Source: Pelagibacteraceae bacterium BACL5 MAG-120820-bin39
GTDB taxonomy: Bacteria > Pseudomonadota > Alphaproteobacteria > Pelagibacterales > Pelagibacteraceae
Direction: 5' to 3'
Length of the DNA: 15,008 nt
Assembly: GCA_001438335.1 (NCBI GenBank)
Contig: LIBV01000013.1
Coordinates: forward strand, 1 to 15,008
Shown here: one piece after another, positions 1 through 7,140 of the stretch
Layout of the letters: every line of letters starts with the position of its first letter
Numbering within the stretch: position 1 is the first letter of the stretch
Position numbers and translations under genes: made by a program
Notes under the pieces: model-generated
The model's input: the letters and a program-made list of their open reading frames with translations, nothing else
What the model was told of the DNA's origin: nothing
Databases searched by the model: none

Positions 1-11
1 TTTTATAGATA

Positions 12-2183
12 ATGCAAAATACATATCAAGATTTAATTACAGAAATACAAAGTAAAAATCCACAAATACACTCTAAACTAGAAGGTGGAAAAAAATTTAA
101 ATTTGCATCAGATTTTAAGCCTGCAGGTGATCAGCCAAATGCGATTAAACAGTTGGTAGAGGGAGCTAATACCAATAAATTAAATCAAGTATTATTGGGA
201 GTAACTGGTTCTGGAAAAACTTTTACTATGGCAAAAGTTATTCAAGAAACAAATCGTCCAGCATTAATACTTGCACCTAATAAAACTTTAGCAGCCCAAC
301 TATATGGAGAGATGAGATCGTTTTTTCCAGAGAATGCAGTGGAATACTTTGTGTCTTATTATGATTATTATACACCAGAAGCTTATGTGCCAAGGTCAGA
401 TACGTACATTGAAAAAGAAGCATCCATAAACGAGCAAATAGATCGAATGAGGCACTCTGCAACAAGATCTCTGCTAGAAAGAGATGATGTGATTATTGTT
501 TCAAGTGTATCTTGTATTTATGGTTTAGGCTCTGTTGAAGCATACAGTAAAATGACTTTAAGTCTTAAAAGAAATTATGATTATAATAGAGAACAATTAA
601 TTAAATCATTAGTTGCTTTACAATATAAAAGAAATGATCAAAACTTTTATCGAGGAACCTTTAGAGCAAGAGGTGAGTATTTAGAAATTTTTCCATCCCA
701 TCTTGAAGATCGAGCTTGGCGACTAAGTCTTTTTGGAGATAAGTTAGAATTTATTGAGGAGTTTGATCCACTTACAGGTGATTTAATTAAAGAATTGGAT
801 GTAATTAAGGTTTATGCAAATAGTCATTACATAACTCCAAAACCTACTTTAGAACAAGCTGTTATTCAAATAAAAAGAGAGCTTGAAGTCACCTTAAAAA
901 AACACCGTTCAGAAAATAAATTGCTTGAAGCACAAAGACTAGAAGAGAGGACAAAATTTGATTTAGAGATGATAGAGGCAACTGGTTCTTGTGCTGGAAT
1001 TGAAAATTATTCTAGATTTTTATCTGGAAGAAAACCTGGGGAACCACCTCCCACCCTATTTGAATATTTTCCTGACAATACTTTAATTTTTGTTGATGAA
1101 TGTCATGTCACCGTCCCTCAATTAAATGGTATGTATAAAGGTGATAGGTCAAGAAAAAGTACGTTAGCTGAATATGGATTTAGATTGCCATCATGTATGG
1201 ATAACAGGCCTCTTAAATTTGAAGAATGGGATGCTATGCGCACGCAAACAATTTTTGTATCTGCCACTCCTAGTCCTTGGGAATTAAAACAAGTAAATGG
1301 AAAATTTATAGAGCAAGTCATCAGACCTACTGGGTTAATTGATCCACCAGTTGAAATCAAACCAGCGAAAAATCAAGTTGATGATTTAATGCATGAGTGC
1401 ATGAAAACTGTAGAAAAAAATTATCGAGTACTAGCAACTACTTTAACCAAAAAAATGGCTGAAGATTTAACTGAATATCTTCATGAGAATGGAATAAGAG
1501 TCAGATACTTGCACTCAGATATTGATACTCTTGAAAGAATAGAAATAATGAGGGACTTAAGGTTAGGTGTTTTTGATGTTTTGGTAGGTATTAACTTACT
1601 AAGAGAAGGATTGGACATACCAGAATGTGCTTTAGTTGCAATACTCGATGCTGATAAAGAGGGATTTCTAAGATCAGAAACATCTCTAATTCAGACCATT
1701 GGAAGAGCTGCCAGAAATATTGATGGAAGAGTAATTCTTTACGCTGATAAAGAAACAAAAAGTATAAAGAATGCAATCAAAGAAACGGATAGAAGAAGAG
1801 CAATTCAACTAGCTTACAATAAAAAACACAATATCGATGCTACTACGATTAAAAAAGAAATTGGGGATGTCTTGGAAAGTGTTTATGAAAAAGATTACGT
1901 AAAAGTTGGGACAGATGAAAATATTGGAGGAAATCTTAAAAAGCATTTAAAAGTACTTAACAAACGTATGAAAGAGGCAGCAACTAACTTAGAGTTTGAA
2001 GAAGCAGCAAAAATAAGGGACGAAATCAGAAAATTAGAAGCAACTGATCTTGAAATTGTTTTAAATCCAAAAATTAAACAATATAACTTAAGTAATAAAG
2101 TTTATCCCAAAGGAAGATCAACAATGGGCCTACCAGGAACTAGAGCTCAAAAAGGAAAAAAAAAATGGAAGCAAATAAAATAA
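12..2183 (+). CDS. uvrB: UvrABC excinuclease subunit B
   Basis: UvrB is the DNA-damage verification helicase of nucleotide excision repair. UvrA loads it on the lesion and it recruits UvrC for incision. The 723-residue protein has Walker A GVTGSGKT at 63-70, the Tyr-rich beta-hairpin region (YYDYYTPEAY) around 117-126 that clamps one DNA strand, a Walker B/DEAD-like box DECH at 362-365, helicase motif VI QTIGRAARN at 561-569, and a C-terminal UVR domain near 643-678 that binds UvrC. After the UVR domain comes a basic tail with GRSTMGLPGTR. From memory, alphaproteobacterial UvrB proteins carry similar extensions, which would explain a length above the roughly 670 residues of E. coli UvrB. The common form of the box is DESH, so Cys replaces Ser here. 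The ATG start lies 11 bases into the window, so nothing can be said about its promoter. The 3' end overlaps the next gene by 19 bp. Confidence 0.98.
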   Translation: MQNTYQDLITEIQSKNPQIHSKLEGGKKFKFASDFKPAGDQPNAIKQLVEGANTNKLNQVLLGVTGSGKTFTMAKVIQETNRPALILAPNKTLAAQLYGEMRSFFPENAVEYFVSYYDYYTPEAYVPRSDTYIEKEASINEQIDRMRHSATRSLLERDDVIIVSSVSCIYGLGSVEAYSKMTLSLKRNYDYNREQLIKSLVALQYKRNDQNFYRGTFRARGEYLEIFPSHLEDRAWRLSLFGDKLEFIEEFDPLTGDLIKELDVIKVYANSHYITPKPTLEQAVIQIKRELEVTLKKHRSENKLLEAQRLEERTKFDLEMIEATGSCAGIENYSRFLSGRKPGEPPPTLFEYFPDNTLIFVDECHVTVPQLNGMYKGDRSRKSTLAEYGFRLPSCMDNRPLKFEEWDAMRTQTIFVSATPSPWELKQVNGKFIEQVIRPTGLIDPPVEIKPAKNQVDDLMHECMKTVEKNYRVLATTLTKKMAEDLTEYLHENGIRVRYLHSDIDTLERIEIMRDLRLGVFDVLVGINLLREGLDIPECALVAILDADKEGFLRSETSLIQTIGRAARNIDGRVILYADKETKSIKNAIKETDRRRAIQLAYNKKHNIDATTIKKEIGDVLESVYEKDYVKVGTDENIGGNLKKHLKVLNKRMKEAATNLEFEEAAKIRDEIRKLEATDLEIVLNPKIKQYNLSNKVYPKGRSTMGLPGTRAQKGKKKWKQIK

Positions 2184-2920
2184 TTATTACAGGTGGAGCA
2201 ACAAGGATTGGAGCTGCAATTGCCAAAAAATTAGCTAAAGAGGGTGTTGAAATTGTCATTCACTATTTTAAATCTAAATCTGTAGCTGAAAAATTGAAAA
2301 AAGAACTTACTGATAAAAAAGCTAAAATTTATTTAGTACAAGGTGATTTAAGTAAAGAGCCAGATGTTAATAAACTTATAAAATTTGCAAAATCTAAACT
2401 AGGTTATTTTGACTGTTTAGTGAATAATGCTTCCTTATTTGAGAATGATAAATTAGAAAATTTCAATACTGACAGTTGGGGCTATCATCTTAGAACTAAT
2501 TTAAGAACTCCTGCTTTACTATCAAAAGAGTTTTCAAAAAATATCAAAGGAAAAAATAACAATATAATTAATATTATCGATCAAAGAGTATTTAAATTAA
2601 CTCCATTTTTCTTTTCTTATACAATTAGTAAAACAGGTCTTTACACATTGACCAAAACTAGCGCTATGAGCTTAGCTCCTAAAATAAGAGTTAACGGGAT
2701 TGCTCCTGGTCCAACATTAAAAAATAAAAGACAAAGTGACAAACATTTTAAAAAACAATATCGTGCAACTTTATTAAAAAAACAGGTTGACGTAGAAGAA
2801 ATTTGTAATGCAGTAGAATTTTTTATAAATAATAAATCTATTACTGGACAAGTTATCGCAATTGATAGCGGTCAAAGTTTAAATTGGCAGACTCCAGATA
2901 TAATTGGAACTAATGAATGA
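2165..2920 (+). CDS. FolM/PTR1-type pteridine reductase (short-chain dehydrogenase)
   Basis: This is a 251-residue NAD(P)H-dependent short-chain dehydrogenase of the pteridine reductase branch, inferred to reduce dihydropterins or dihydrofolate to tetrahydro forms. The cofactor motif is TGGATRIG at 9-16. Ordinary family members have Gly where Arg14 stands, while Arg is typical of PTR1 and FolM. NNAS is at 87-90. The catalytic set reads Asp139 (IINIID), Tyr152 and Lys156 (YTISK); Asp replaces the usual catalytic Ser, again as in PTR1/FolM. PGPT at 181-184 is the usual segment after the active site. The start is fixed by an AAAGGA ribosome site 8 bases upstream, inside the end of uvrB. The stop overlaps the folB start in an ATGA, which suggests coupled translation. 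The pairing with folB supports a pterin role. Whether the substrate is dihydromonapterin, dihydrobiopterin-like pterin or dihydrofolate cannot be told from sequence. Confidence 0.85.
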   Translation: MEANKIIITGGATRIGAAIAKKLAKEGVEIVIHYFKSKSVAEKLKKELTDKKAKIYLVQGDLSKEPDVNKLIKFAKSKLGYFDCLVNNASLFENDKLENFNTDSWGYHLRTNLRTPALLSKEFSKNIKGKNNNIINIIDQRVFKLTPFFFSYTISKTGLYTLTKTSAMSLAPKIRVNGIAPGPTLKNKRQSDKHFKKQYRATLLKKQVDVEEICNAVEFFINNKSITGQVIAIDSGQSLNWQTPDIIGTNE

Positions 2921-3345
2921 AAAAAAATAATTCTCTTAAATTAATTAAAATAGATAAAGATAAATATTTATTTAATTATGAAAAAAAAATCTTAATCAAA
3001 GATTTATTATTAGAACTTAAACTTGGGTATTATGATTTTGAAAAAGAAACAGCACAAAAAGTGAAATTTAGTCTTGAAATTGACTATGAAGATAAAAAAC
3101 CAACTAATGACAAGGATATTAAATCAATTGTAAATTATGGAACAGTGGTGAAGTTAATCACTAAACTTGTTAAAAAAAAACATTACAACTTTCTTGAAAC
3201 GCTTGCTGAAGATGTTTTTGATGAGCTATTTAAAGACAAAAGAATTGGTAAAATTTTACTCAAAATAGAAAAGTTAGAAATATTAAAAGAGTGTGCATCT
3301 GTTGGTATTCAAATTACCAAAAAAAGAAGTCATGAAAAGTTCTGA
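2917..3345 (+). CDS. folB: Dihydroneopterin aldolase family protein
   Basis: FolB cleaves 7,8-dihydroneopterin to 6-hydroxymethyl-7,8-dihydropterin and glycolaldehyde in folate synthesis. Some homologues (FolX) instead epimerise dihydroneopterin triphosphate. The 142-residue protein aligns by eye with E. coli FolB: GYYDFEKETAQKV at 37-49 (Glu42 matches the Glu near the active site), NYGTVV at 73-78 (Tyr74), FLETLAEDV at 92-100 (Glu94, the pterin anchor) and KLEILKECASVGIQI at 119-133 (Lys119, the catalytic Lys). The Pro that normally follows that Lys is Leu here. About 24 residues precede the core fold, giving 142 rather than about 120. The start is the only in-frame ATG and overlaps the reductase stop by 4 bp. 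The final 14 bp overlap uvrC. Family membership is secure; aldolase versus epimerase activity is not. Confidence 0.9.
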   Translation: MKKNNSLKLIKIDKDKYLFNYEKKILIKDLLLELKLGYYDFEKETAQKVKFSLEIDYEDKKPTNDKDIKSIVNYGTVVKLITKLVKKKHYNFLETLAEDVFDELFKDKRIGKILLKIEKLEILKECASVGIQITKKRSHEKF

Positions 3346-5167
3346 TTTAGGAAAAGAAGTTATAAAAAAAGAACTCCCATTAATACCAAAAAGTCCCGGT
3401 GTTTATAAAATGTTAAATCACAAAGGAGATATTCTGTATGTTGGAAAAGCTAAAAATCTACCCAATCGTCTAAAAAGTTATGTGGCTGAAAAAAATCACA
3501 TTATTAGAACCGAAAGAATGCTCTCCCAAACCTTTAAGCTAGAGATAACTACAACGGCTAATGAAAGTGAAGCTTTACTTTTAGAAGCTAATTTAATTAA
3601 AAAACATAAACCAAAGTTTAATATTTTACTAAAAGATGACAAATCTTTTCCATTTATATTTATTAGTAACCAAAATAAGTGGCCCCAAGTTACAAAGCAT
3701 CGAGGTAAAAAAGAAAAAGAGGGGTTTTACTTTGGTCCTTTTGCATCTGCTGGTTCTGCAAATTGGACCATAAAAATGTTACAAAAAGTTTTCCAACTTA
3801 GAATCTGTGATGAAAGTACTTTCAAAAACAGAGAAAGACCATGCATACTTTATCAAATAAAACGATGTTCTGCTCCCTGTGTAAATTATATTGAACAAAT
3901 TGATTATAAAAAATCAGTTGAGGATGCAATTCAATTTGTATCTGGAAAATCAAGAGAAATTCAAAAAAGTTTATCTGAACAAATGGAGCAAGCCAGTGAA
4001 GCATTAGATTTTGAAAAAGCTTCAATTTTTAGAGATAGAATTAAATCATTAAATATTATCCAATCTTCTCAAAGAGTGAATGAAGCTAACTTAATTGAAG
4101 CTGATGTAATTGCGGCCTATAAAGAGTCGGGCAAAACCTGTATTCAGGTTTTCTTTTATAGGGCAAAACAAAATTGGGGAAATCAATCTTATTTCCCCAA
4201 ACATGACCCAGACCAAAGCATTGAGGAAATTATGTCCTCTTTCATTATGCAATTTTATGAAAATAAAAGTGTTCCTAAATCCATCATTATTAATCTGGAT
4301 ATCAAAGATAAAAAACTTATTGAAGAAACTTTATCCCACAAAGAAAATAGCAATATTGTTATTACCATTGCAAAAAAAGGGTCTAAGGCAAAAGTTGTGT
4401 CATTAGCTGAAAAAAATGCAAAAGAAGCTTTGAATAGAAAAATTTATGAAACAAATAATAACAAAAATCTATTCGAGGGTATTATCAAAAAATTTGATCT
4501 TAAAAATAATATAAATTTAATAGAAGTTTACGATAATAGTCATATTCAAGGAACTAATAGCGTTGGTGCTATGGTAACTTTTGGCGAAGAAGGCTTTATA
4601 AAAAAAAGATATAGAAAATTTGATATTAAAACAAAAGGAGCAGAACAGGATGATTTTGCAATGCTCAAAGAAGTATTAACAAGAAGATTTAAAAGAGCAA
4701 TGTTAGAAAGTGGAAACTATCTAACTCTACCAGATTTAATATTAATTGATGGTGGTAAAGGACAATATTCATCTGCAAGAGAAGTCTTGGAAGAATTTGG
4801 ACTTCATGATTTACCTATGATTGCTATTGCTAAGGGTAAGGATAGAAATAGTGGTAATGAGACATTTTTTTTTAATGGTAAAACTTTTAAGTTTGAAAGA
4901 AATGATCCTACTTTATTTTTTTTACAGAGACTTAGAGATGAAGCGCACAGATTCGCAATTACTTCTCATAGATCTAAAAGATCTAAAAGCCTTAAAAAAT
5001 CACTTCTAGATCAAATAGCAGGTATTGGAGCCATTAGAAAGAGAGCATTATTGAACCATTTTGGCTCAGCTAGAGCAGTTGAGTCTGCTAGTTTTGATGA
5101 AATAAAATCAGTTGAAGGTGTTGAAGAAAAAGTTGCAAAAAAGATATATAACTTTTTTCACGAATAA
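3332..5167 (+). CDS. uvrC: UvrABC excinuclease subunit C
   Basis: UvrC makes both incisions around a lesion held by UvrB. The N-terminal GIY-YIG nuclease domain (about 15-95) shows SPGVYKM, ILYVGKAKNLPNRL with the catalytic-type Arg46, and the Glu-containing ESEALLLEANLIK at 78-90; it makes the 3' cut. A UVR domain lies near 215-240 (SEQMEQASEALDFEKAS). The RNase H-like domain for the 5' cut carries Asp401 (YDNSHIQG), Asp473 (IDGGKGQ) and His539 (RDEAHRF), matching the E. coli triad region. Tandem helix-hairpin-helix motifs occupy about 557-611. The ATG at 3332 gives 611 residues, almost exactly the E. coli length. An in-frame ATG 39 bp upstream (3293) would add 13 residues inside folB and is less likely. 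The gene overlaps folB by 14 bp and sits 2 bp before pgsA. Confidence 0.98.
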   Translation: MKSSDLGKEVIKKELPLIPKSPGVYKMLNHKGDILYVGKAKNLPNRLKSYVAEKNHIIRTERMLSQTFKLEITTTANESEALLLEANLIKKHKPKFNILLKDDKSFPFIFISNQNKWPQVTKHRGKKEKEGFYFGPFASAGSANWTIKMLQKVFQLRICDESTFKNRERPCILYQIKRCSAPCVNYIEQIDYKKSVEDAIQFVSGKSREIQKSLSEQMEQASEALDFEKASIFRDRIKSLNIIQSSQRVNEANLIEADVIAAYKESGKTCIQVFFYRAKQNWGNQSYFPKHDPDQSIEEIMSSFIMQFYENKSVPKSIIINLDIKDKKLIEETLSHKENSNIVITIAKKGSKAKVVSLAEKNAKEALNRKIYETNNNKNLFEGIIKKFDLKNNINLIEVYDNSHIQGTNSVGAMVTFGEEGFIKKRYRKFDIKTKGAEQDDFAMLKEVLTRRFKRAMLESGNYLTLPDLILIDGGKGQYSSAREVLEEFGLHDLPMIAIAKGKDRNSGNETFFFNGKTFKFERNDPTLFFLQRLRDEAHRFAITSHRSKRSKSLKKSLLDQIAGIGAIRKRALLNHFGSARAVESASFDEIKSVEGVEEKVAKKIYNFFHE

Positions 5168-5169
5168 TT

Positions 5170-5754
5170 ATGTTAAAAAAAATTCCAAATATTCTTACTA
5201 TCGGCAGGATAATAATTGTACCTTTTTTTGTTTTGGCTTTCTATCTACCAGGTTTCTATGGTGATTTAACTGCTTTGATACTATTTATTATTGCATCATT
5301 TACAGATTTTTTAGATGGGATGCTGGCAAGAATGCTTGGCGAAGAGTCAAAATTAGGAGAATTATTAGATCCAATTGCTGATAAAATTATTGTTGCTACA
5401 GCTTTAATACTGTTGGTGATGGATGGTACAATAAGACACTACGAGGTTATTGCTGCAATTATCATATTAACTCGAGAAATATTAATTTCTGGTCTAAGAG
5501 AATTTTTAGCAAAAGGTAAAATTAAATTACCCGTATCCAATCTGGCAAAATTGAAAACTGTTTTGCAAATGATATCTATTGCTCTTTTGCTATCAGGAGA
5601 AACAGGAAATAAAATAATAAATTTTCAAGATTATAACGCTCAGACTATTGGAATAATACTATTATGGTTATCTGCGGCTTTGACACTTTTTACAGGTTAT
5701 GAATATATGCGTAAGGGAATTGATCACGCTATATCTGAAGACAATAAAGATTAG
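5170..5754 (+). CDS. pgsA: CDP-diacylglycerol--glycerol-3-phosphate 3-phosphatidyltransferase
   Basis: PgsA makes phosphatidylglycerol phosphate from CDP-diacylglycerol and glycerol 3-phosphate at the inner membrane, the committed step to phosphatidylglycerol and cardiolipin. The 194-residue protein carries the complete CDP-alcohol phosphotransferase signature: Asp46, Asp49-Gly50, Ala53-Arg54, Gly63, Asp67 and Asp71 (TDFLDGMLAR, then GELLDPIADK). Several hydrophobic segments surround it, near 13-28, 34-46, 72-85, 94-110 and 156-172. The N-terminal MLKKIPNILTIGRI is typical of PgsA. There is no clear ribosome site; the ATG follows the uvrC stop by 2 bp, so translation is probably coupled. The uvrC-pgsA order is common in proteobacteria. 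The 3' end overlaps ilvE, on the other strand, by 4 bp. Confidence 0.95.
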   Translation: MLKKIPNILTIGRIIIVPFFVLAFYLPGFYGDLTALILFIIASFTDFLDGMLARMLGEESKLGELLDPIADKIIVATALILLVMDGTIRHYEVIAAIIILTREILISGLREFLAKGKIKLPVSNLAKLKTVLQMISIALLLSGETGNKIINFQDYNAQTIGIILLWLSAALTLFTGYEYMRKGIDHAISEDNKD

Positions 5755-6632
5755 GCTGCTTTTTTCTTTCTTACTAAAGCTTGATAACTTTCATTAAGAT
5801 CAATAATTGTATTACAAACTTTAAACTTATAATCTGCTATCATAGATACAGGTGTAACTTCAGCTGCTGTACCTGTCAAAAAACATCCAACAAAGCTAGA
5901 TAGCTCAGAAGGCTTAATTTTTCTCTCGTTGACTTTTATATTTTTAGATCTGGCAATTCCAATAACTGTTCTTCTAGTTATTCCGTCTAAAAAAGAATCT
6001 GGAATTGGAGTGTGTAATTCTCCATTTTTATCCTTAAAAAAAATATTAGCTCCAGTTGCTTCAGCAACATTGCCTTCATGATCTAACATCAATGAGTCTG
6101 TATAACCTTGATTTTCTGCTTCATGTTTTGATAATGTACAAATCATGTAAAGGCCTGAAGCTTTTGTATCCCAAGGTATAGAATTTGGCGCAGGTCTTCT
6201 CCAATTTGAAATATTGAGTTTAATTCCTTCTACTTTTAATTTTGGATCAAAATATGATCCCCACTCCCAAGTAGCTATCGCTACATGTATTTTTGTTTGT
6301 TGAGCAGAAATTGCCATCATCTCACTGCCTCTCCAAGCAACAGGTCGAACATATCCATTTTCAACATTTTGAGTTGCTATAATTTTATTTGAAGCAAGAT
6401 TAATTTGTTCTTCTGTATAAGGAATTTCAAAACCCATTCTTTTTGCAGAATAAAAAAATCTTGTTGTGTGTTCTTCAAGTTTAAATATTGAACCATCATA
6501 AACTCTTTCACCTTCAAAAACACAGCTTGCATAATGCAATCCATGGCTTAAAACATGAACCTTAACGTCTGACCAATCTACTAAGTCGCCGTTGTACCAT
6601 ATTTTACCAGATCTTTTATCGTAGGGTATCAT
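5751..6632 (-). CDS. ilvE: Branched-chain amino acid aminotransferase
   Basis: This is a class IV (fold type IV) PLP aminotransferase that exchanges amino groups between glutamate and the 2-keto acids of Leu, Ile and Val. The 293-residue protein shows SHGLHYASCVFEGERVY at 29-45, YVRPVAWRGSE at 94-104, the PLP-binding Lys157 in WDTKASG, EATGANIFF at 191-199 and FLDGITRRT followed by FLTGTAAEVTPV, the phosphate-binding loop. These are the hallmarks of IlvE rather than D-amino acid transaminase or aminodeoxychorismate lyase, though specificity inside this fold is never certain from motifs. The C-terminus is Lys-rich (VRKKKAA). It is transcribed away from the marR regulator from a recognisable promoter and converges on pgsA with a 4-bp overlap, so there is no room for a dedicated terminator between them. 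Confidence 0.95.
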   Translation of the reverse strand: MIPYDKRSGKIWYNGDLVDWSDVKVHVLSHGLHYASCVFEGERVYDGSIFKLEEHTTRFFYSAKRMGFEIPYTEEQINLASNKIIATQNVENGYVRPVAWRGSEMMAISAQQTKIHVAIATWEWGSYFDPKLKVEGIKLNISNWRRPAPNSIPWDTKASGLYMICTLSKHEAENQGYTDSLMLDHEGNVAEATGANIFFKDKNGELHTPIPDSFLDGITRRTVIGIARSKNIKVNERKIKPSELSSFVGCFLTGTAAEVTPVSMIADYKFKVCNTIIDLNESYQALVRKKKAA

Positions 6633-6658
6633 GCATGAAAAATTTAAATTATAATCGA

Positions 6659-6687
6659 AAAATATCTTTGTATCTGCAATATGTCAA
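6659..6687 (-). promoter_or_regulatory. Candidate sigma70 promoter of ilvE
   Basis: Reading the minus strand, a perfect -35 hexamer TTGACA (6687-6682) is followed after exactly 17 bases by TATTTT (6664-6659, 4 of 6 matches to TATAAT). Transcription would begin about 20 bases before the ilvE ATG. A second A/T hexamer TATAAT lies closer to the gene (6653-6648) but is 28 bases from the -35 and so does not pair with it. Assigned by pattern only. In DNA this AT-rich a -10 match means little; the intact -35 and the exact spacing carry the weight. Confidence 0.5.
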
Positions 6688-6690
6688 TAT
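6677..6690. repeat. Direct repeat CAATAT-GT-CAATAT overlapping the ilvE -35 box
   Basis: Two copies of CAATAT start 8 bp apart. The ilvE -35 hexamer (6682-6687) runs from the last base of the first copy across the spacer and into the second, so a protein on this repeat would compete with RNA polymerase for ilvE. The repeat is short and could be chance in AT-rich DNA. Confidence 0.3.
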
Positions 6691-6702
6691 AACTTACCAA
6701 TA

Positions 6703-7140
6703 ATGAAAGAACTTTTATATTTAAAGGATGAACAATTAAAAGACTTGATTGAAAAATTATTTGTTAGTTATAGAGAGACATTTTCTGACTCTAAAAAAGT
6801 TTTAAACAAATATAAAATTGGTATTGCTCATCATAAAGTAATTCACTTACTTTCTATGTATGATGGTATATCCATTTCAGATCTTCTAAAACGACTTAAA
6901 GTTACAAAACAGAGCCTTAATAGAGTGCTTAAAGATCTTATAAAACTGGAGATACTAAGTTTTAAAAAAGATGAACAAGATACTAGAATAAAACATGTTT
7001 ATTTAAATGAAAATGGAAAAAAAATATTTAGTGAAATTTTTGAAATCCAAAAAAAAAGAATTTATAACGCTTTATTAAAATCAAGCCCTGAAGAGGTAAT
7101 TAATTTTGATAATGTTTTAAATAGAATTATCAATGAATAA
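6703..7140 (+). CDS. MarR-family transcriptional regulator
   Basis: This 145-residue winged helix-turn-helix protein is of MarR-family size. The predicted recognition region is ISISDLLKRLKVTKQSLNRV at 56-75, continuing through LKDLIKLEIL to 85. The wing follows with the conserved Asp-Arg pair in DTRIKHVYLNENGKKI at 93-108. Flanking helices at both ends would form the dimer interface. No ligand can be predicted. It is the first gene of a three-gene regulatory operon, overlapping the response-regulator gene by 8 bp, and is divergent from ilvE. From memory, a MarR-type plus OmpR-type pair called petP-petR is known in Rhodobacter, so this may be the SAR11 counterpart; the link is by gene order and family only. 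The ATG start has no clear ribosome site. Confidence 0.85.
   Translation: MKELLYLKDEQLKDLIEKLFVSYRETFSDSKKVLNKYKIGIAHHKVIHLLSMYDGISISDLLKRLKVTKQSLNRVLKDLIKLEILSFKKDEQDTRIKHVYLNENGKKIFSEIFEIQKKRIYNALLKSSPEEVINFDNVLNRIINE

Larger units (their letters stand above)
6633..6702. promoter_or_regulatory. Divergent ilvE/marR control region
   Basis: This 70-bp gap is the largest non-coding stretch in the window and must carry the promoters of both ilvE (-) and the marR-ompR-envZ operon (+). Besides the ilvE promoter it holds two candidate -10 boxes for the + strand, TATAAT at 6650-6655 and TATAAC at 6688-6693, neither with a good -35 at 16-18 bp. It also holds a direct repeat CAATAT at 6677-6682 and 6685-6690. 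The MarR-type regulator encoded at 6703 is an obvious candidate to bind here, because MarR proteins commonly control their own divergent regions. That is inference. Confidence 0.5.

Noticed and set aside
3293..3331. Longer uvrC start (13 extra residues) at an upstream ATG
   Set aside because: It lies wholly in folB, adds residues unlike the UvrC N-terminus, and the ATG at 3332 already gives the family's normal length of about 610.
4110..4406. A 98-codon open frame in another frame inside uvrC
   Set aside because: It is fully inside uvrC, whose own frame encodes conserved sequence; the translation shows no recognisable domain. Long shadow frames are common here by chance.
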